NCBI GenBank assembly: GCA_036387475.1
Contig: DASVTR010000004.1
Span: 124,001 to 188,000 of the forward strand
Length of the DNA: 64,000 nucleotides
Direction of reading: 5' to 3'
Source of the DNA: DASVTR01 sp036387475
GTDB taxonomy: Bacteria; Acidobacteriota; Blastocatellia; Pyrinomonadales; Pyrinomonadaceae
A program made the translations under genes and the position numbers. This document shows positions 33,554 to 42,484 of this stretch, piece after piece. Below the pieces are notes generated by a model. The model ran no database searches. It was not told where the DNA came from and worked only from the letters and a program-made list of their open reading frames with translations. The number at the start of each line of letters is the position of its first letter. The stretch's first letter is position 1.

Positions 33554-35136
33554 TGACGACAACAACCGATGAAGCAATCGCGGACATCACGGCCCTGAGC
33601 GCGACAGAGATGGCCGAGCAGATAGCCATTGGTGCGCTCTCTTCAAGTGAAGTCGTCGAAGCACACCTGCGTCGCATAGAGGAGGTCAATCCGCTGATTA
33701 ACGCGGTCGTCGTCCCGCTTTTTGAACAAGCGCGAAAAGAAGCGGAGGCGGCAGACACAGCGCGCGCTCGCGGAGAATCGTTAGGCCCTCTTCATGGAGT
33801 GCCCATCACTATCAAAGAATCCTTCGACGTGATGGGAACACCAACGACGATGGGGCTTTCCGCTCGCGTCAACCAATTGGCTGAAAGCGATGGGCTAATG
33901 ATTGCGCGACTGCGTGCGGCGGGCGCGATTATTTTGGGCAAAACAAACGTGCCGCAGATGGTGCTGTATAACGAGGCGGACAATCCCGTCTACGGTCGCA
34001 CCGTTAATCCCTGGAATAAGGAGCGCGCGCCGGGCGGCTCAAGCGGAGGCTGCGCTGCAATAATCGCTGCACATGGCTCACCGCTCAGCCTCGGCAGCGA
34101 CATCGGCGGAAGCGTACGCCTGCCCGCGAACGCCTGCGGTATTCATTCCTTCAAACCGACTTCGGGACGATTAACGATGCTCGGACACGCCGCGATCTTC
34201 GCCGGAATGGAAGCCATTCTCGCGCAGCCCGGCCCGCTGGCGCGCAGCGTCGCCGATTTGAGTTTGGCTCTCAATTTGCTCGCCGCGCCCGGCCAGGAAG
34301 CCTTTGACCCAAGCATCGCTCCCGTCGCGTTGCGCGAAACTCCACGCGAATTACCTGTGGGCTTACGCGTCGCGATGTTTACAGATAACGGTTTCTTTCA
34401 GGCCGCGCCAGCGCTTCGCCGCGCCGTGCGGGAAGCCGCCGATGCTTTGCGCGCTCGCGGCGTGACGGTTGACGAATGGCAACCACCTGATGTTAGTGAA
34501 GCTTGGCGTCTCTATCTAGGGCTGGCTTTCGGTGATGGCATGTCAGCGGTCAGGCGTGAGCTTAAGGGCAGCAAGCTTGACTGGCGCATGCGCGGCATCG
34601 CCTGGAGCGGCGCGCTGCCTAAAATCTTATATAAGCTGAGCGCCTGGCAGTGGGCCTTGCTGGGCCAGAAACGGATTTCGAGAGACATACGGGGCATTGG
34701 CAGCACTTCGACAAAGGCTTACTGGCAATTGGTTGACGAGCGCACGCGCTATCGCGCTGCCTTCATACAAGCGCTCGACGCAGGACGCTATGACGCTATC
34801 ATCTGCCCGCCAGACGGCTTGCCAGCCCTGCGCCACGGCAGCAGTTTTTTTCTCACCAACGCGCTGAGCTACACGATGCTCTTCAATTTACTGGGAATGC
34901 CCGCCGGAGTTGTCGCTGCAACGCGCGTGCGCGCCGATGAAGAGAGCGACCGCGAACCGGGGCTTGACATCGTTGAGCGCATGGCGCGGAAAGTGGAAAC
35001 GGGCAGCGCCGGATTGCCCGTCGGCGTACAGGTTGCCGCCCGACACTGGCGCGAGGATGTGGCGCTTTCCATCATGCTCGCGCTCGAAGAACATTTCAAA
35101 GCGCAGCCTGATTATCCGGCCAATCCTCCGTTATGA
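33550..35136 (+). CDS. amidase-signature-family hydrolase
   Basis: A 528-residue amidase with the Ser-cisSer-Lys triad: Lys89 in TIKESFDVMG, the cis-Ser164 in APGGSSGGC and the nucleophile Ser188 in SDIGGSVRLPA, with the spacing seen in GatA and FAAH. HSFKPTSGRL and PGPLARSVADLSLAL are also typical. It hydrolyses an amide or ester, probably of a small molecule or fatty-acid amide. It is unlikely to be GatA because there is no gatB or gatC nearby and the middle region differs. Its start overlaps the thiD stop (ATGA), implying coupled translation. Confidence 0.88.
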   Translation: MMTTTTDEAIADITALSATEMAEQIAIGALSSSEVVEAHLRRIEEVNPLINAVVVPLFEQARKEAEAADTARARGESLGPLHGVPITIKESFDVMGTPTTMGLSARVNQLAESDGLMIARLRAAGAIILGKTNVPQMVLYNEADNPVYGRTVNPWNKERAPGGSSGGCAAIIAAHGSPLSLGSDIGGSVRLPANACGIHSFKPTSGRLTMLGHAAIFAGMEAILAQPGPLARSVADLSLALNLLAAPGQEAFDPSIAPVALRETPRELPVGLRVAMFTDNGFFQAAPALRRAVREAADALRARGVTVDEWQPPDVSEAWRLYLGLAFGDGMSAVRRELKGSKLDWRMRGIAWSGALPKILYKLSAWQWALLGQKRISRDIRGIGSTSTKAYWQLVDERTRYRAAFIQALDAGRYDAIICPPDGLPALRHGSSFFLTNALSYTMLFNLLGMPAGVVAATRVRADEESDREPGLDIVERMARKVETGSAGLPVGVQVAARHWREDVALSIMLALEEHFKAQPDYPANPPL

Positions 35137-35177
35137 CGTAAGCTCTACAGCCGCGATGAAACTCGTGGCTGTGCCTG

Positions 35178-36263
35178 TTAATCTTTCGGCCACTGATATT
35201 GTTTTGACCAGGTGAGGAATTCGTTGACGCGTTTGCTGTTCGTCGTCAGCCATTCCTGCACGCCACTTACATTACTCCGCTGGCTGACATAATAACCGAA
35301 CGGTTCGACGAAGTTCCTCTTCCTCAATTCAATGAAATAAGGGATGTAGTACTTCCACACGAACTTCGATCTATCGCCTTTGGGATCGGTCTCGGAGATG
35401 ACTGCGAAGAGAGATTCCAGTTGCTCGACCAATAATTGCATCTCGCTCTTTCCTTCATTCTTTTCCGTCATCCCGACAGCCTTGCTGAGTCCTAACATCA
35501 GGTCAATAGAGCCAAAATCGCCCTCGTCTTTTTTTCCTGAAAAATCGGCGAAGATATTTATCTCGTTGGGATTCTTTCCCTTGCTGACGCCGCCTTGCAG
35601 GATTTCCCGAAAAATTTTGTAGGCTTCAACGGAGCGCTCTGTGCGCGGTTCGAGGATAAGAAATCTGGAGACCGCAAAGAGCGCTGGCGTTTTGTAATTG
35701 GTAATGTAAAAGAGTTCGCCAAGCCTGAGGTGGCTGCTCGCGTGATTGGGATTGAGCTGGACTGATCTTTTCAGATTCTTTTTGGCTTCGTCAGGCTTCT
35801 TCTGATTTAGATAAGTGATAGCTAAATTGAAATACAAGAGTGCGAAATCGGGCCTGATTTTAATGCCTGCTTTATAAGCCTCGATAGCTTTCTCCGGTTC
35901 TCCGAGGACATCAAGATTATTTCCAATCAACTGATAAAGGAGAGCCAAACTGTCAGACTTGTATTGCGCTCCCTTGTAAGCTAGCTCCAAACTCTTGCGA
36001 TGGTCTCGCTTCATCGTGTAAGAGTAAGCCATTTCATAAAGCGCCGACACATTGTGCGGGTTCTCCTTCAGCACTTCTTCATACTTCTTGATAGCTCCGT
36101 CGTAGTCGCGTTGGTCGTGTAAGGCGATGCCTTCTTTGATGAGCTTGTCTTGCTGCTCTGTTGAAGGAACGGGCGTGAGCTTGGGCGGCTCAATCTTTTG
36201 GGCCGAGACGGAAGCTGAGAGAATAAAAGTTAAAGCGATGAGAGCGGTCGATCTTTTAAACAT
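35178..36263 (-). CDS. exported TPR-repeat protein
   Basis: A 361-residue protein with signal peptide (FKRSTALIALTFILSASVSAQ). Residues about 35-215 hold five TPR-like units (HDQRDYDGAIKKYEEVLKENPHN, EPEKAIEAYKAGIKIRPDFALLYFNLAITYLNQKKPDEAKKNLKR). The C-terminal 150 residues, with KFVWKYYIPYFIEL and FGYYVSQRSN, are not a family I recognise. An excellent GGAGGAGGA ribosome-binding site precedes the ATG. Likely periplasmic. Confidence 0.78.
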   Translation of the reverse strand: MFKRSTALIALTFILSASVSAQKIEPPKLTPVPSTEQQDKLIKEGIALHDQRDYDGAIKKYEEVLKENPHNVSALYEMAYSYTMKRDHRKSLELAYKGAQYKSDSLALLYQLIGNNLDVLGEPEKAIEAYKAGIKIRPDFALLYFNLAITYLNQKKPDEAKKNLKRSVQLNPNHASSHLRLGELFYITNYKTPALFAVSRFLILEPRTERSVEAYKIFREILQGGVSKGKNPNEINIFADFSGKKDEGDFGSIDLMLGLSKAVGMTEKNEGKSEMQLLVEQLESLFAVISETDPKGDRSKFVWKYYIPYFIELRKRNFVEPFGYYVSQRSNVSGVQEWLTTNSKRVNEFLTWSKQYQWPKD

Positions 36264-36356
36264 TGTCTCCTCCTCCGATGTCAGACCTCATGAAGCTGTA
36301 ACGGGGATGAGGCGACTTACGCGCATCGCCTCAATCCCCACCATAGAGCCAGGTGT

Positions 36357-36839
36357 TTACTCGATGGTTACTTTCTCCATCGTCACGGGTGTCAGCGGCT
36401 TGTCGCCGTGGCCTGTCGGCGTGGTGGCGATGGCATCGACTACGTCCTGCCCTTCGATAACGCGACCGAATTTCGTATAGCTGGGCGGCAGCGGATAGTC
36501 AACGTGCATGATGAAGAACTGCGAGCCGTTGGTGTTCGGCCCGGCGTTCGCCATTGCGACCGTGCCCGCCTTGTACTTGCCTTGATAGAGCGGCGATGAA
36601 CGATCGATCTCATCGTTGAAGCGGCCTCCCCAGGCGCTTGCGCCGCCGCGCCCTGTTCCGTCCGGGTCGCCGCCCTGAATCATGAAGCCTTTGATGACGC
36701 GATGAAAGCCAACGCCGTCGTAGTAGCCACGCTCTGCGAGCAGGCGAAAGTTTTCGGTCGTCTTCGGTGCGTCCTCTTCCAAAAGCTCGAAGCGGATTGT
36801 TCCCATATTGGTTTGAATGACTGCTGTGCGATTTGCCAT
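36357..36839 (-). CDS. cyclophilin-type peptidyl-prolyl cis-trans isomerase
   Basis: A 160-residue cytoplasmic cyclophilin. Catalytic-site sequences are FHRVIKGFMIQGGDPDGTGRGG (Arg and Phe of the active site), VAMANAGPNTNGSQFFI and FGRVIEGQDVVDAI. It accelerates proline isomerisation in protein folding. The start at 36839 is chosen because AGGAGA lies six bases upstream; a start 12 codons earlier would overlap the HAD gene. It is ten bases downstream of the HAD hydrolase gene on the same strand, so the two are probably co-transcribed. Confidence 0.92.
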   Translation of the reverse strand: MANRTAVIQTNMGTIRFELLEEDAPKTTENFRLLAERGYYDGVGFHRVIKGFMIQGGDPDGTGRGGASAWGGRFNDEIDRSSPLYQGKYKAGTVAMANAGPNTNGSQFFIMHVDYPLPPSYTKFGRVIEGQDVVDAIATTPTGHGDKPLTPVTMEKVTIE

Positions 36840-36845
36840 CTTCTG

Positions 36846-36851
36846 TCTCCT
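36846..36851 (-). promoter_or_regulatory. ribosome-binding site of the cyclophilin gene
   Basis: AGGAGA on the minus strand, six bases before the ATG ending at 36839 and overlapping the stop region of the upstream HAD gene. It decides the cyclophilin start. Confidence 0.75.
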
Positions 36852-37725
36852 AAGAATTAGTTGTTTGTAAAACAAAACGCTCGATTGCGAGGGCCACGCC
36901 GTCTTCGTCGTTGGTGGCGGTCAAGTGAAAGCCTGCCGTGTCTTGCAGCGCGGGGTCGGCGTTGCCCATGATGACAGGCGTGCCCGCGTAATGCAGCATT
37001 TCCAGATCGTTGTAATTGTCGCCGACAGCCATCACCTCTTCGCGTGTGATGCCATACTCGGCGGCTGCCGCCGCCACGCCCACGCCCTTTGAAGCTTCCG
37101 GGTGCAGGATGTCTAGCAGTGCGAAGTCCTGCTTCGGATAGACGGTGCTGAAAACCTTGACGCGTTCCTGCAACTCACACTTGATGCTCTCGCCGAGCGA
37201 CTGAATCTGCCCGACAGTTCCCGAATAGGTAACGTGAATCGGCGGGTGGTCTAAATAATCCTCAAGCGAGGCGACGCGGCGCACGGATTCCTCTGCTGCT
37301 TCGTCGCCGTGAACGCGACGCGACCAGGCGATGTATCTCGCCAGCGCTTGATTGCCGTCGCTCAAGTGATCGTAGACGAGCACGCCCTTGCCGAGTGGGT
37401 CGTCGCTGACCATCGCGTCCATCCCGTTTGTGCGCCCGATGCTGAGCGCTTCCTGCGCGGCTTCGATTGGCAGTAATGAGACGGCTACGGTTTCCAGCGT
37501 GTGCGCGTGCTTGGTCAGCGCCCCGTTGTGAGAGATGAGCGGGACGTTGAGACCAAGTTGGAGCGCCAGCGGTCGCGCGTCGCGAAAGCGGCGGCCCGTC
37601 ACGAGCGCAACACGCACGCCGCGCTCGCGCGCCGACGCGATTGCCTGCCGATTGCCCTCGCTCACTTCGCCGCGCGAGGTCAGCAGTGTCCCGTCCAGAT
37701 CGAGCGCGATTAAACGAATAGCCAT
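36850..37725 (-). CDS. Cof-type HAD-superfamily phosphatase
   Basis: A 291-residue HAD IIB phosphatase from the start at 37725 (MAIRLIALDLDGTLL). The frame stays open for another 59 codons upstream, but those run through a repeat palindrome and are unlikely to be conserved. Motif I is LDLDGTLL (two Asp), motif II is VTGRRF, and motifs III/IV are GVGVAAAAAEYG and MAVGDNYNDLEML. The Cof cap domain lies between. Substrates are typically sugar phosphates, FMN or pyridoxal phosphate. No ribosome-binding site is visible; the leader begins directly in the repeat arm. Confidence 0.87.
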   Translation of the reverse strand: MAIRLIALDLDGTLLTSRGEVSEGNRQAIASARERGVRVALVTGRRFRDARPLALQLGLNVPLISHNGALTKHAHTLETVAVSLLPIEAAQEALSIGRTNGMDAMVSDDPLGKGVLVYDHLSDGNQALARYIAWSRRVHGDEAAEESVRRVASLEDYLDHPPIHVTYSGTVGQIQSLGESIKCELQERVKVFSTVYPKQDFALLDILHPEASKGVGVAAAAAEYGITREEVMAVGDNYNDLEMLHYAGTPVIMGNADPALQDTAGFHLTATNDEDGVALAIERFVLQTTNS

Positions 37726-37729
37726 TGAG

Positions 37730-37847
37730 ACAAAAGGTAAAGCAGGCGGGGATAAAAGGCAAAAGGGAAAAGTAAAAAGGCAAAGGTCTGGGGAAGCCAG
37801 TTTAATAATAAACTGGCTTTCGACGCACTTTTGCCTTTTTATTTTGT
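37730..37847. repeat. heptad-repeat palindrome, family E (AAAAGG words) with central perfect hairpin
   Basis: The left arm at about 37730-37785 contains tandem heptads such as GGCAAAA and GGGAAAA. The right arm (37828-37847) carries the inverse (CTTTTGCC). Between them is a perfect 11-base stem with a four-base loop at 37794-37819 (arm AAGCCAGTTTA). It occupies the leader of the HAD gene in the divergent region before thrC; the rest of this 327-base gap (37848-38052) holds only the thrC leader with GAGAGGG before its ATG. Confidence 0.83.
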
Positions 37848-38052
37848 ATCCGGTGCAAGATGAATGCTCCACCTGACGGAAAGCTTTTGAGGGCTGTATC
37901 ATGTAAGGGTCGAAAAGGCTGGCGAACGATCTGGGAAAAGGATGTGGCTGAGCTATTTCGTAGCTCTTGTTATTCGGCGCAAAATGGCTGGTTTAAACCG
38001 AAATACCGCGATAATTTGATTTTCAATACATCCTGAGAGGGACACGTTACTG

Positions 38053-39219
38053 ATGAATGTGACGCATCTGGAATGCGGCGCGTGCGGTCGTCTTCACGAG
38101 GCACGACGCTTGCAGAATCTATGCGAGGAGTGCGGCAAGCCGCTTCTGGTTCGCTATGACCTGAAGCGCGCGGCACGCAGTTTGACAAAGGAATCCTTAC
38201 GGACGAGGCGAGCCGATCTCTGGCGCTATCGCGAAGTGCTGCCCGTCGAGCGCGAAGAGAATATCGTTTCGCTGGGCGAAGGGTGGACGCCGCTGCTCAG
38301 CGCACGGCGTTTGGGCGCGCGGCTCGGCCTCGAAAGGCTTTACATCAAAGACGAGTCGCAGAATCCGACGCAGAGTTTTAAGGCTCGTGGAATGGCAACT
38401 GCCGTCTCGATGGCGTTGGAGTTGGGCGCGCGGAAGTTAGCCGTTCCTTCGGCGGGCAATGCAGCGGGCGCGCTAGCGGCTTATGCGGCGCGTGCCGGAC
38501 TCGAAGCCCACATCTTTATGCCGCGCGATACGCCGCGCGCCAACATCGTCGAGTGCGAACAGACGGGCGCGCACGTCACGTTGATGGACGGCCTGATTAC
38601 AGACTGCGGCGCGGAGGTCGGACGGCGCAAAGAGACGGAAGATTGGTTTGATGTCTCGACTTTGAAAGAGCCGTATCGCGTCGAAGGCAAAAAGACGCTC
38701 GGTTATGAACTGGCAGAGCAGCTTGATTGGACTTTGCCAGATGTCATCATTTACCCGACGGGCGGCGGCACGGGCCTCATCGGCATGTGGAAGGCTTTTG
38801 ACGAAATGGAAGCGATGAACTTGATTGGCAGCAAGCGCCCGCGCATGGTCTCTGTGCAGGCTGCGGGTTGCGCTCCCATCGTGGAGGCTTTCAGGGAGGG
38901 GAAGCGTACGGCGTCAGAGTTTCCAAACGCGGCGACGATTGCTTCGGGGTTACGCGTGCCGCGCGCCATCGGCGACTTTTTGATTCTAGACGCGTTGCGT
39001 GCATCAAAGGGCACAGCCGTCGCCGTCACGGATGAAGAGTTGATCGAAGCGACGCGGGAGATCGGCGCGAGCGAGGGATTGTTTGTCGCGCCCGAAGGAG
39101 CGGCGTGTTTACCAGCGCTCAGAAAGTTGATGGCTGCGGGCGAGGTCGGAGTGAACGAATCAATTATACTTTTCAATACGGGGGCGGGCGTAAAATATCT
39201 GGAAAGTTACGGCGGTTGA
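38053..39219 (+). CDS. thrC: threonine synthase
   Basis: A 388-residue PLP-dependent fold-type II enzyme converting O-phosphohomoserine to threonine. An N-terminal zinc-ribbon-like CGACG...CEECG precedes VSLGEGWTPLL, a hallmark of this threonine-synthase class. The PLP Lys110 is in NPTQSFKARG. VPSAGNAAGALAAYAARAGL binds substrate, and YPTGGGTGLIGMWKAF is the phosphate-binding loop. SGLRVPRAIGDFLIL is also typical. It ends with the conserved NTGAGVKYLES. Cytoplasmic. No other threonine gene is adjacent. Confidence 0.9.
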   Translation: MNVTHLECGACGRLHEARRLQNLCEECGKPLLVRYDLKRAARSLTKESLRTRRADLWRYREVLPVEREENIVSLGEGWTPLLSARRLGARLGLERLYIKDESQNPTQSFKARGMATAVSMALELGARKLAVPSAGNAAGALAAYAARAGLEAHIFMPRDTPRANIVECEQTGAHVTLMDGLITDCGAEVGRRKETEDWFDVSTLKEPYRVEGKKTLGYELAEQLDWTLPDVIIYPTGGGTGLIGMWKAFDEMEAMNLIGSKRPRMVSVQAAGCAPIVEAFREGKRTASEFPNAATIASGLRVPRAIGDFLILDALRASKGTAVAVTDEELIEATREIGASEGLFVAPEGAACLPALRKLMAAGEVGVNESIILFNTGAGVKYLESYGG

Positions 39220-39313
39220 GATGCTTCTTGATGCGTGATAGTTCGGGCGCGGGCGGCAACGTTGAAACGTGGGAACACTTCTAAGAAGAAAAGGCAGACG
39301 GAGAAAAGAAAGC

Positions 39314-40612
39314 ATGAGTTACGGAAAAGTTGTCCTGCTGCTTTTGTTGACGCTGTGCCTGTCTGTCGCGGGCTGGGCGCAGCCAGCAGAAAAGAGAGCG
39401 GAGACGAAAGGACAAACCAGCGAAGCTGACCGCGCGCGTTTTGACGAGCTACGCGCGCAAGGATTTGAGGCGCTCTACAATCTGGATTACGAAGGCGCGC
39501 GTCGAAAATTCAAAGAGCTATCCCGCCTTTTCCCAGAGCACCCGGCGGGGCCGCAGTTTCTCGCCGCCACGCTCTGGACGCAGACGCTCTATCAATCGCG
39601 TCGGCTGCAAGCCTCTGTCTACAACACCGAAAGCTTCTATGCGAAGAACGAGGACAAGGTTGACCCGCAGATCATACAGCAGTTTCGTGAGCTTATTCGT
39701 CAGGCAAAGCAGTTAGCAGAAGCGCGCTTGAAGCGTAACGCGCGCGATACTGAGGCTCTTTATTATCTCGGCGCAATCGAGGGTCTCAAGGCTGCGTTTG
39801 CTTACGCGGTCGAGCGGCGCTTTGTCGCGGCGGCGCTCGACGGCTCGCGCAGCGCAGATCGTCACCGCGATGTCGTCAAGCTAGACCCCAGCTTTCACGA
39901 TGCCGAAGTGACCATAGGGATTTACGACTACACGGTCGGCGGTCTCACGTTGCCGCTCAAAATCATGGTCGGACTGACGGGCGCTCGCGGCTCGAAGAAG
40001 CGTGGACTGGAAACCTTAGAGCGCGTGACGCGTGAAGGGAAATGGGCGCGCGATGATGCGCGCATCGTCCTCATCGCGCTCTACAAACGCGAGGGGCGAT
40101 TCGCGGATGCCGTCAATGTGGCGCGCGAACTCGGTGGGAAATACCCGCGCAACTACCTTTTCAAGTTAGAGATGGCAGACGCGCTGGCGTCGCAGGCGAG
40201 TGTGGAGCGCAAGGCTAACCGGATTAGTGAAGCGCAGAAGCTTGAGCGCGAAGCCTTCAATGCCTTCGACTCGCTTCTGCTTGATCGCTCGACGCGTGAA
40301 TCGGCGGCGCGCTTGCTCGACCTCATACACTTTCAATACGGCGAAGCGCTCCTTGTCGCAGGGCAACCCGAAGCAGCGGCTAAAGAGTATCTGGCGGCGG
40401 CGGCTGTGGCGGGCGCTGACGCGGGGCTGGCGACGATGGCCCGCCTGCGCGCAGCGCAAGCTTATGATCTGGCGGGCAAGCGCAACGAAGCGCTGACGCA
40501 ATATAAAGTGGTGCTTGAGAGGCCCAACATTTACGACGCGCACGACGAAGCCAAGCAGGGTTTGCGTGAGCCTTACAAACCGAAGAACACTGGAAAGAAC
40601 ACAACGGAATGA
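39314..40612 (+). CDS. exported TPR-like protein
   Basis: A 432-residue protein from the start at 39314, which gives a standard signal peptide (MSYGKVVLLLLLTLCLSVAGWAQ) and has GGAGA nine bases upstream. A GTG 15 codons earlier is an alternative. The mature part is helical-repeat-like: ALYNLDYEGARRKFKELSRLFPEHPAGP near the start, EALYYLGAIEGLKAAFAYAVERRF, ALYKREGRFADAVNVARELGGKYP and AAQAYDLAGKRNEALTQYKVVL at the end. Function unknown. Its stop overlaps the next start (ATGA), suggesting a functional link with the phosphatase-superfamily protein. Confidence 0.75.
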   Translation: MSYGKVVLLLLLTLCLSVAGWAQPAEKRAETKGQTSEADRARFDELRAQGFEALYNLDYEGARRKFKELSRLFPEHPAGPQFLAATLWTQTLYQSRRLQASVYNTESFYAKNEDKVDPQIIQQFRELIRQAKQLAEARLKRNARDTEALYYLGAIEGLKAAFAYAVERRFVAAALDGSRSADRHRDVVKLDPSFHDAEVTIGIYDYTVGGLTLPLKIMVGLTGARGSKKRGLETLERVTREGKWARDDARIVLIALYKREGRFADAVNVARELGGKYPRNYLFKLEMADALASQASVERKANRISEAQKLEREAFNAFDSLLLDRSTRESAARLLDLIHFQYGEALLVAGQPEAAAKEYLAAAAVAGADAGLATMARLRAAQAYDLAGKRNEALTQYKVVLERPNIYDAHDEAKQGLREPYKPKNTGKNTTE

Positions 40613-41898
40613 AAAGCAATGGTCAACGAACTCAGGAGGGTGCGGCGGGCCGCACACGCCCGCGACGCTTACTGCTCTGTCTCGACGGCGTGCCTCATAA
40701 GGTGATTGAAGCGGCGAAGGCGCGCGGGCTGTTCGCTTCCTTCGGCGGGCCTTCGTGCCTGCTCTCGCCCTTTCCGACGATGACAAACGTCGCGCTCTCG
40801 ACGATGTTGGGTGCGACCGCGCCGCTCGGCTATGAGAGTCTCTATTTTGATAAACAGGCGAAGGAATTGCGCGGCGGCGTTCGCAAGTACATCGGCTGGC
40901 GCACGCCAGACAAGTCTCCTTCGTCTTACATGGACGAGCTTGATTATCAAGAGCCGCTGCCGTTTGAATTTCTCGTCTACGTCGCGCCCGAAGCGGTCTG
41001 GCGCGCAGACATGCGCCGCTTTCACGAGCGCTTTCGCGCTGCGCCGCAAACGCGCGACTTCTTCGCCTTCCTTAAAGGCACGGATGGCTTGCTGCACATA
41101 CGTGGGCCAAAGCGTCTAGCAGTCGCGCTCGAATCCCTCGACAAGATACTGCGCGACATACAGGCTTACTGCGGCAATGAGACCGAAATCGTTCTCTTCT
41201 CCGACCACGGGATGAACTTGCAGGAGAACCGCCGCATACACATGCAAACGCACCTGCGGCGGCAGGGATTTCACTTTACTGAAAATCTGCACCGGAAGGA
41301 GCGTCGCAGCGTTTCCGTGCCCGCCTTCGGCCTCTGCGGCTACGCGGCGCTCTACTGCGACGATGATGACATAGCCGGAGTCAGCGATGCGCTAATTGAC
41401 TTGGAAGGCGTTGACTTTGCGCTTCACCGCGACAGCCCCGGCGCGATTGCCGTTAAGAGCAACAAGGGCGCTGCACGGATTCATCGTCAACAAACAGATG
41501 ATGCCGTTCGCTTTCGCTATGAACAGGTGGGAGAATCCGATCCGCTGCAACTTGCGCCCATCATGCGCGAGTTGATGGCTGAGGGAAAGCTGGGCCAGGA
41601 CGGTTTCGCCTCCGACCTTGACTGGTACGCCCACACGGCAGCACACATCTACCCCGACGCGCTCGCCAATCTTTATGCTTCGCTCAACGCGCCGCGTGTT
41701 GGACACACGGCGGACGTGCTGGTCAGTTTGCGCGACGGTTATTACTACGGCGATTCTCTCTTTAGCCGACTAGCCCGCATCGCAGCGACACACGGCAACG
41801 CTCTACGCGCCAGCACCAACGCCTTCCTGATGAGCACGCACCGCTCATTTCCCGCGCACGTGCGCGCAGACGAAGCAAAGCCGCTCCTGAAAGGGTAG
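40609..41898 (+). CDS. alkaline-phosphatase-superfamily (type I phosphodiesterase-like) protein
   Basis: A 429-residue cytoplasmic protein. The metal-site pattern of the superfamily can be followed: LLLCLDGVP with the first Asp, FPTMTNVALSTMLG with the nucleophile-position Thr, EIVLFSDHGMNL with the DHG pair, and ATHGNALRASTNAFLMST near the end with the last His. This layout matches nucleotide pyrophosphatase/phosphodiesterase relatives. Substrate unknown. Translation is probably coupled to the TPR-like gene through the ATGA overlap. Confidence 0.78.
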   Translation: MKSNGQRTQEGAAGRTRPRRLLLCLDGVPHKVIEAAKARGLFASFGGPSCLLSPFPTMTNVALSTMLGATAPLGYESLYFDKQAKELRGGVRKYIGWRTPDKSPSSYMDELDYQEPLPFEFLVYVAPEAVWRADMRRFHERFRAAPQTRDFFAFLKGTDGLLHIRGPKRLAVALESLDKILRDIQAYCGNETEIVLFSDHGMNLQENRRIHMQTHLRRQGFHFTENLHRKERRSVSVPAFGLCGYAALYCDDDDIAGVSDALIDLEGVDFALHRDSPGAIAVKSNKGAARIHRQQTDDAVRFRYEQVGESDPLQLAPIMRELMAEGKLGQDGFASDLDWYAHTAAHIYPDALANLYASLNAPRVGHTADVLVSLRDGYYYGDSLFSRLARIAATHGNALRASTNAFLMSTHRSFPAHVRADEAKPLLKG

Positions 41899-41914
41899 GA
41901 CGAAGATATTTATT

Positions 41915-42433
41915 ATGCTCAAAGTGAATCTTTCAATCCTCATGCTGCTCTTCGCGGCGCAGGCTGCCGCCGCTCAATCTCTTTCGGACGCCTGCCATGT
42001 GTACCTGATAGATGCCGAGGAGGCTCAAAAGGCTTCTGATGCTTACGACAGGGCGACAAACGACGCGCAGCGCGCAAAGGCGCTCTCTGGCGGGGTAAGG
42101 ATTCTCGGAGAGTTTTCCACTAAAGTCGCCGAAGAAGAGATGACGACGAAGACCTATCCTTTTCCCGGCAGCAACCACGTCATCACGGCCAGCGTCTTCT
42201 ACACGGATGAGATGATGGCTTCAACGAATACGGCGGACTCGATGCTGCTCGGAATTGTCGTCGCAGACAAAGCTCAGGAGGATGCGCTCTCAGTCTCGAA
42301 CAACGCCGTCACCGAAGTAACTTACAACCAGTTTACGGATGTGGTCAGAGTAAAGACGAACGTTAAAATAAAGAATCGCTCATATCTGGTTGGGCTTCAA
42401 TGTAATCTTCAACGCAGCCCCGCGCAGAAATAG
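41915..42433 (+). CDS. exported protein of unknown function
   Basis: A 172-residue protein with signal peptide (LKVNLSILMLLFAAQAAAAQ). The mature part has an Ala/Asp-rich helix (YLIDAEEAQKASDAYDRATNDAQRAKALSG) and then a beta-rich half (HVITASVFYTDEM, EVTYNQFTDVVRVKTNVKI). I do not recognise a family. Two Cys residues (near 27 and about 164) could form a disulphide in the periplasm. It is co-directional with the preceding genes, 16 bases after the phosphodiesterase-like gene. Confidence 0.6.
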   Translation: MLKVNLSILMLLFAAQAAAAQSLSDACHVYLIDAEEAQKASDAYDRATNDAQRAKALSGGVRILGEFSTKVAEEEMTTKTYPFPGSNHVITASVFYTDEMMASTNTADSMLLGIVVADKAQEDALSVSNNAVTEVTYNQFTDVVRVKTNVKIKNRSYLVGLQCNLQRSPAQK

Positions 42434-42484
42434 CGAAGCTGCTTGCTTGACGGCTTGCGCTCGCACCGCGTACAAAGCAGAGGC

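Noticed and set aside
33550..35136. Amidase considered as GatA of the tRNA amidotransferase
   Set aside because: No gatB or gatC nearby, and the length and middle region fit the general amidase/FAAH-like group better.
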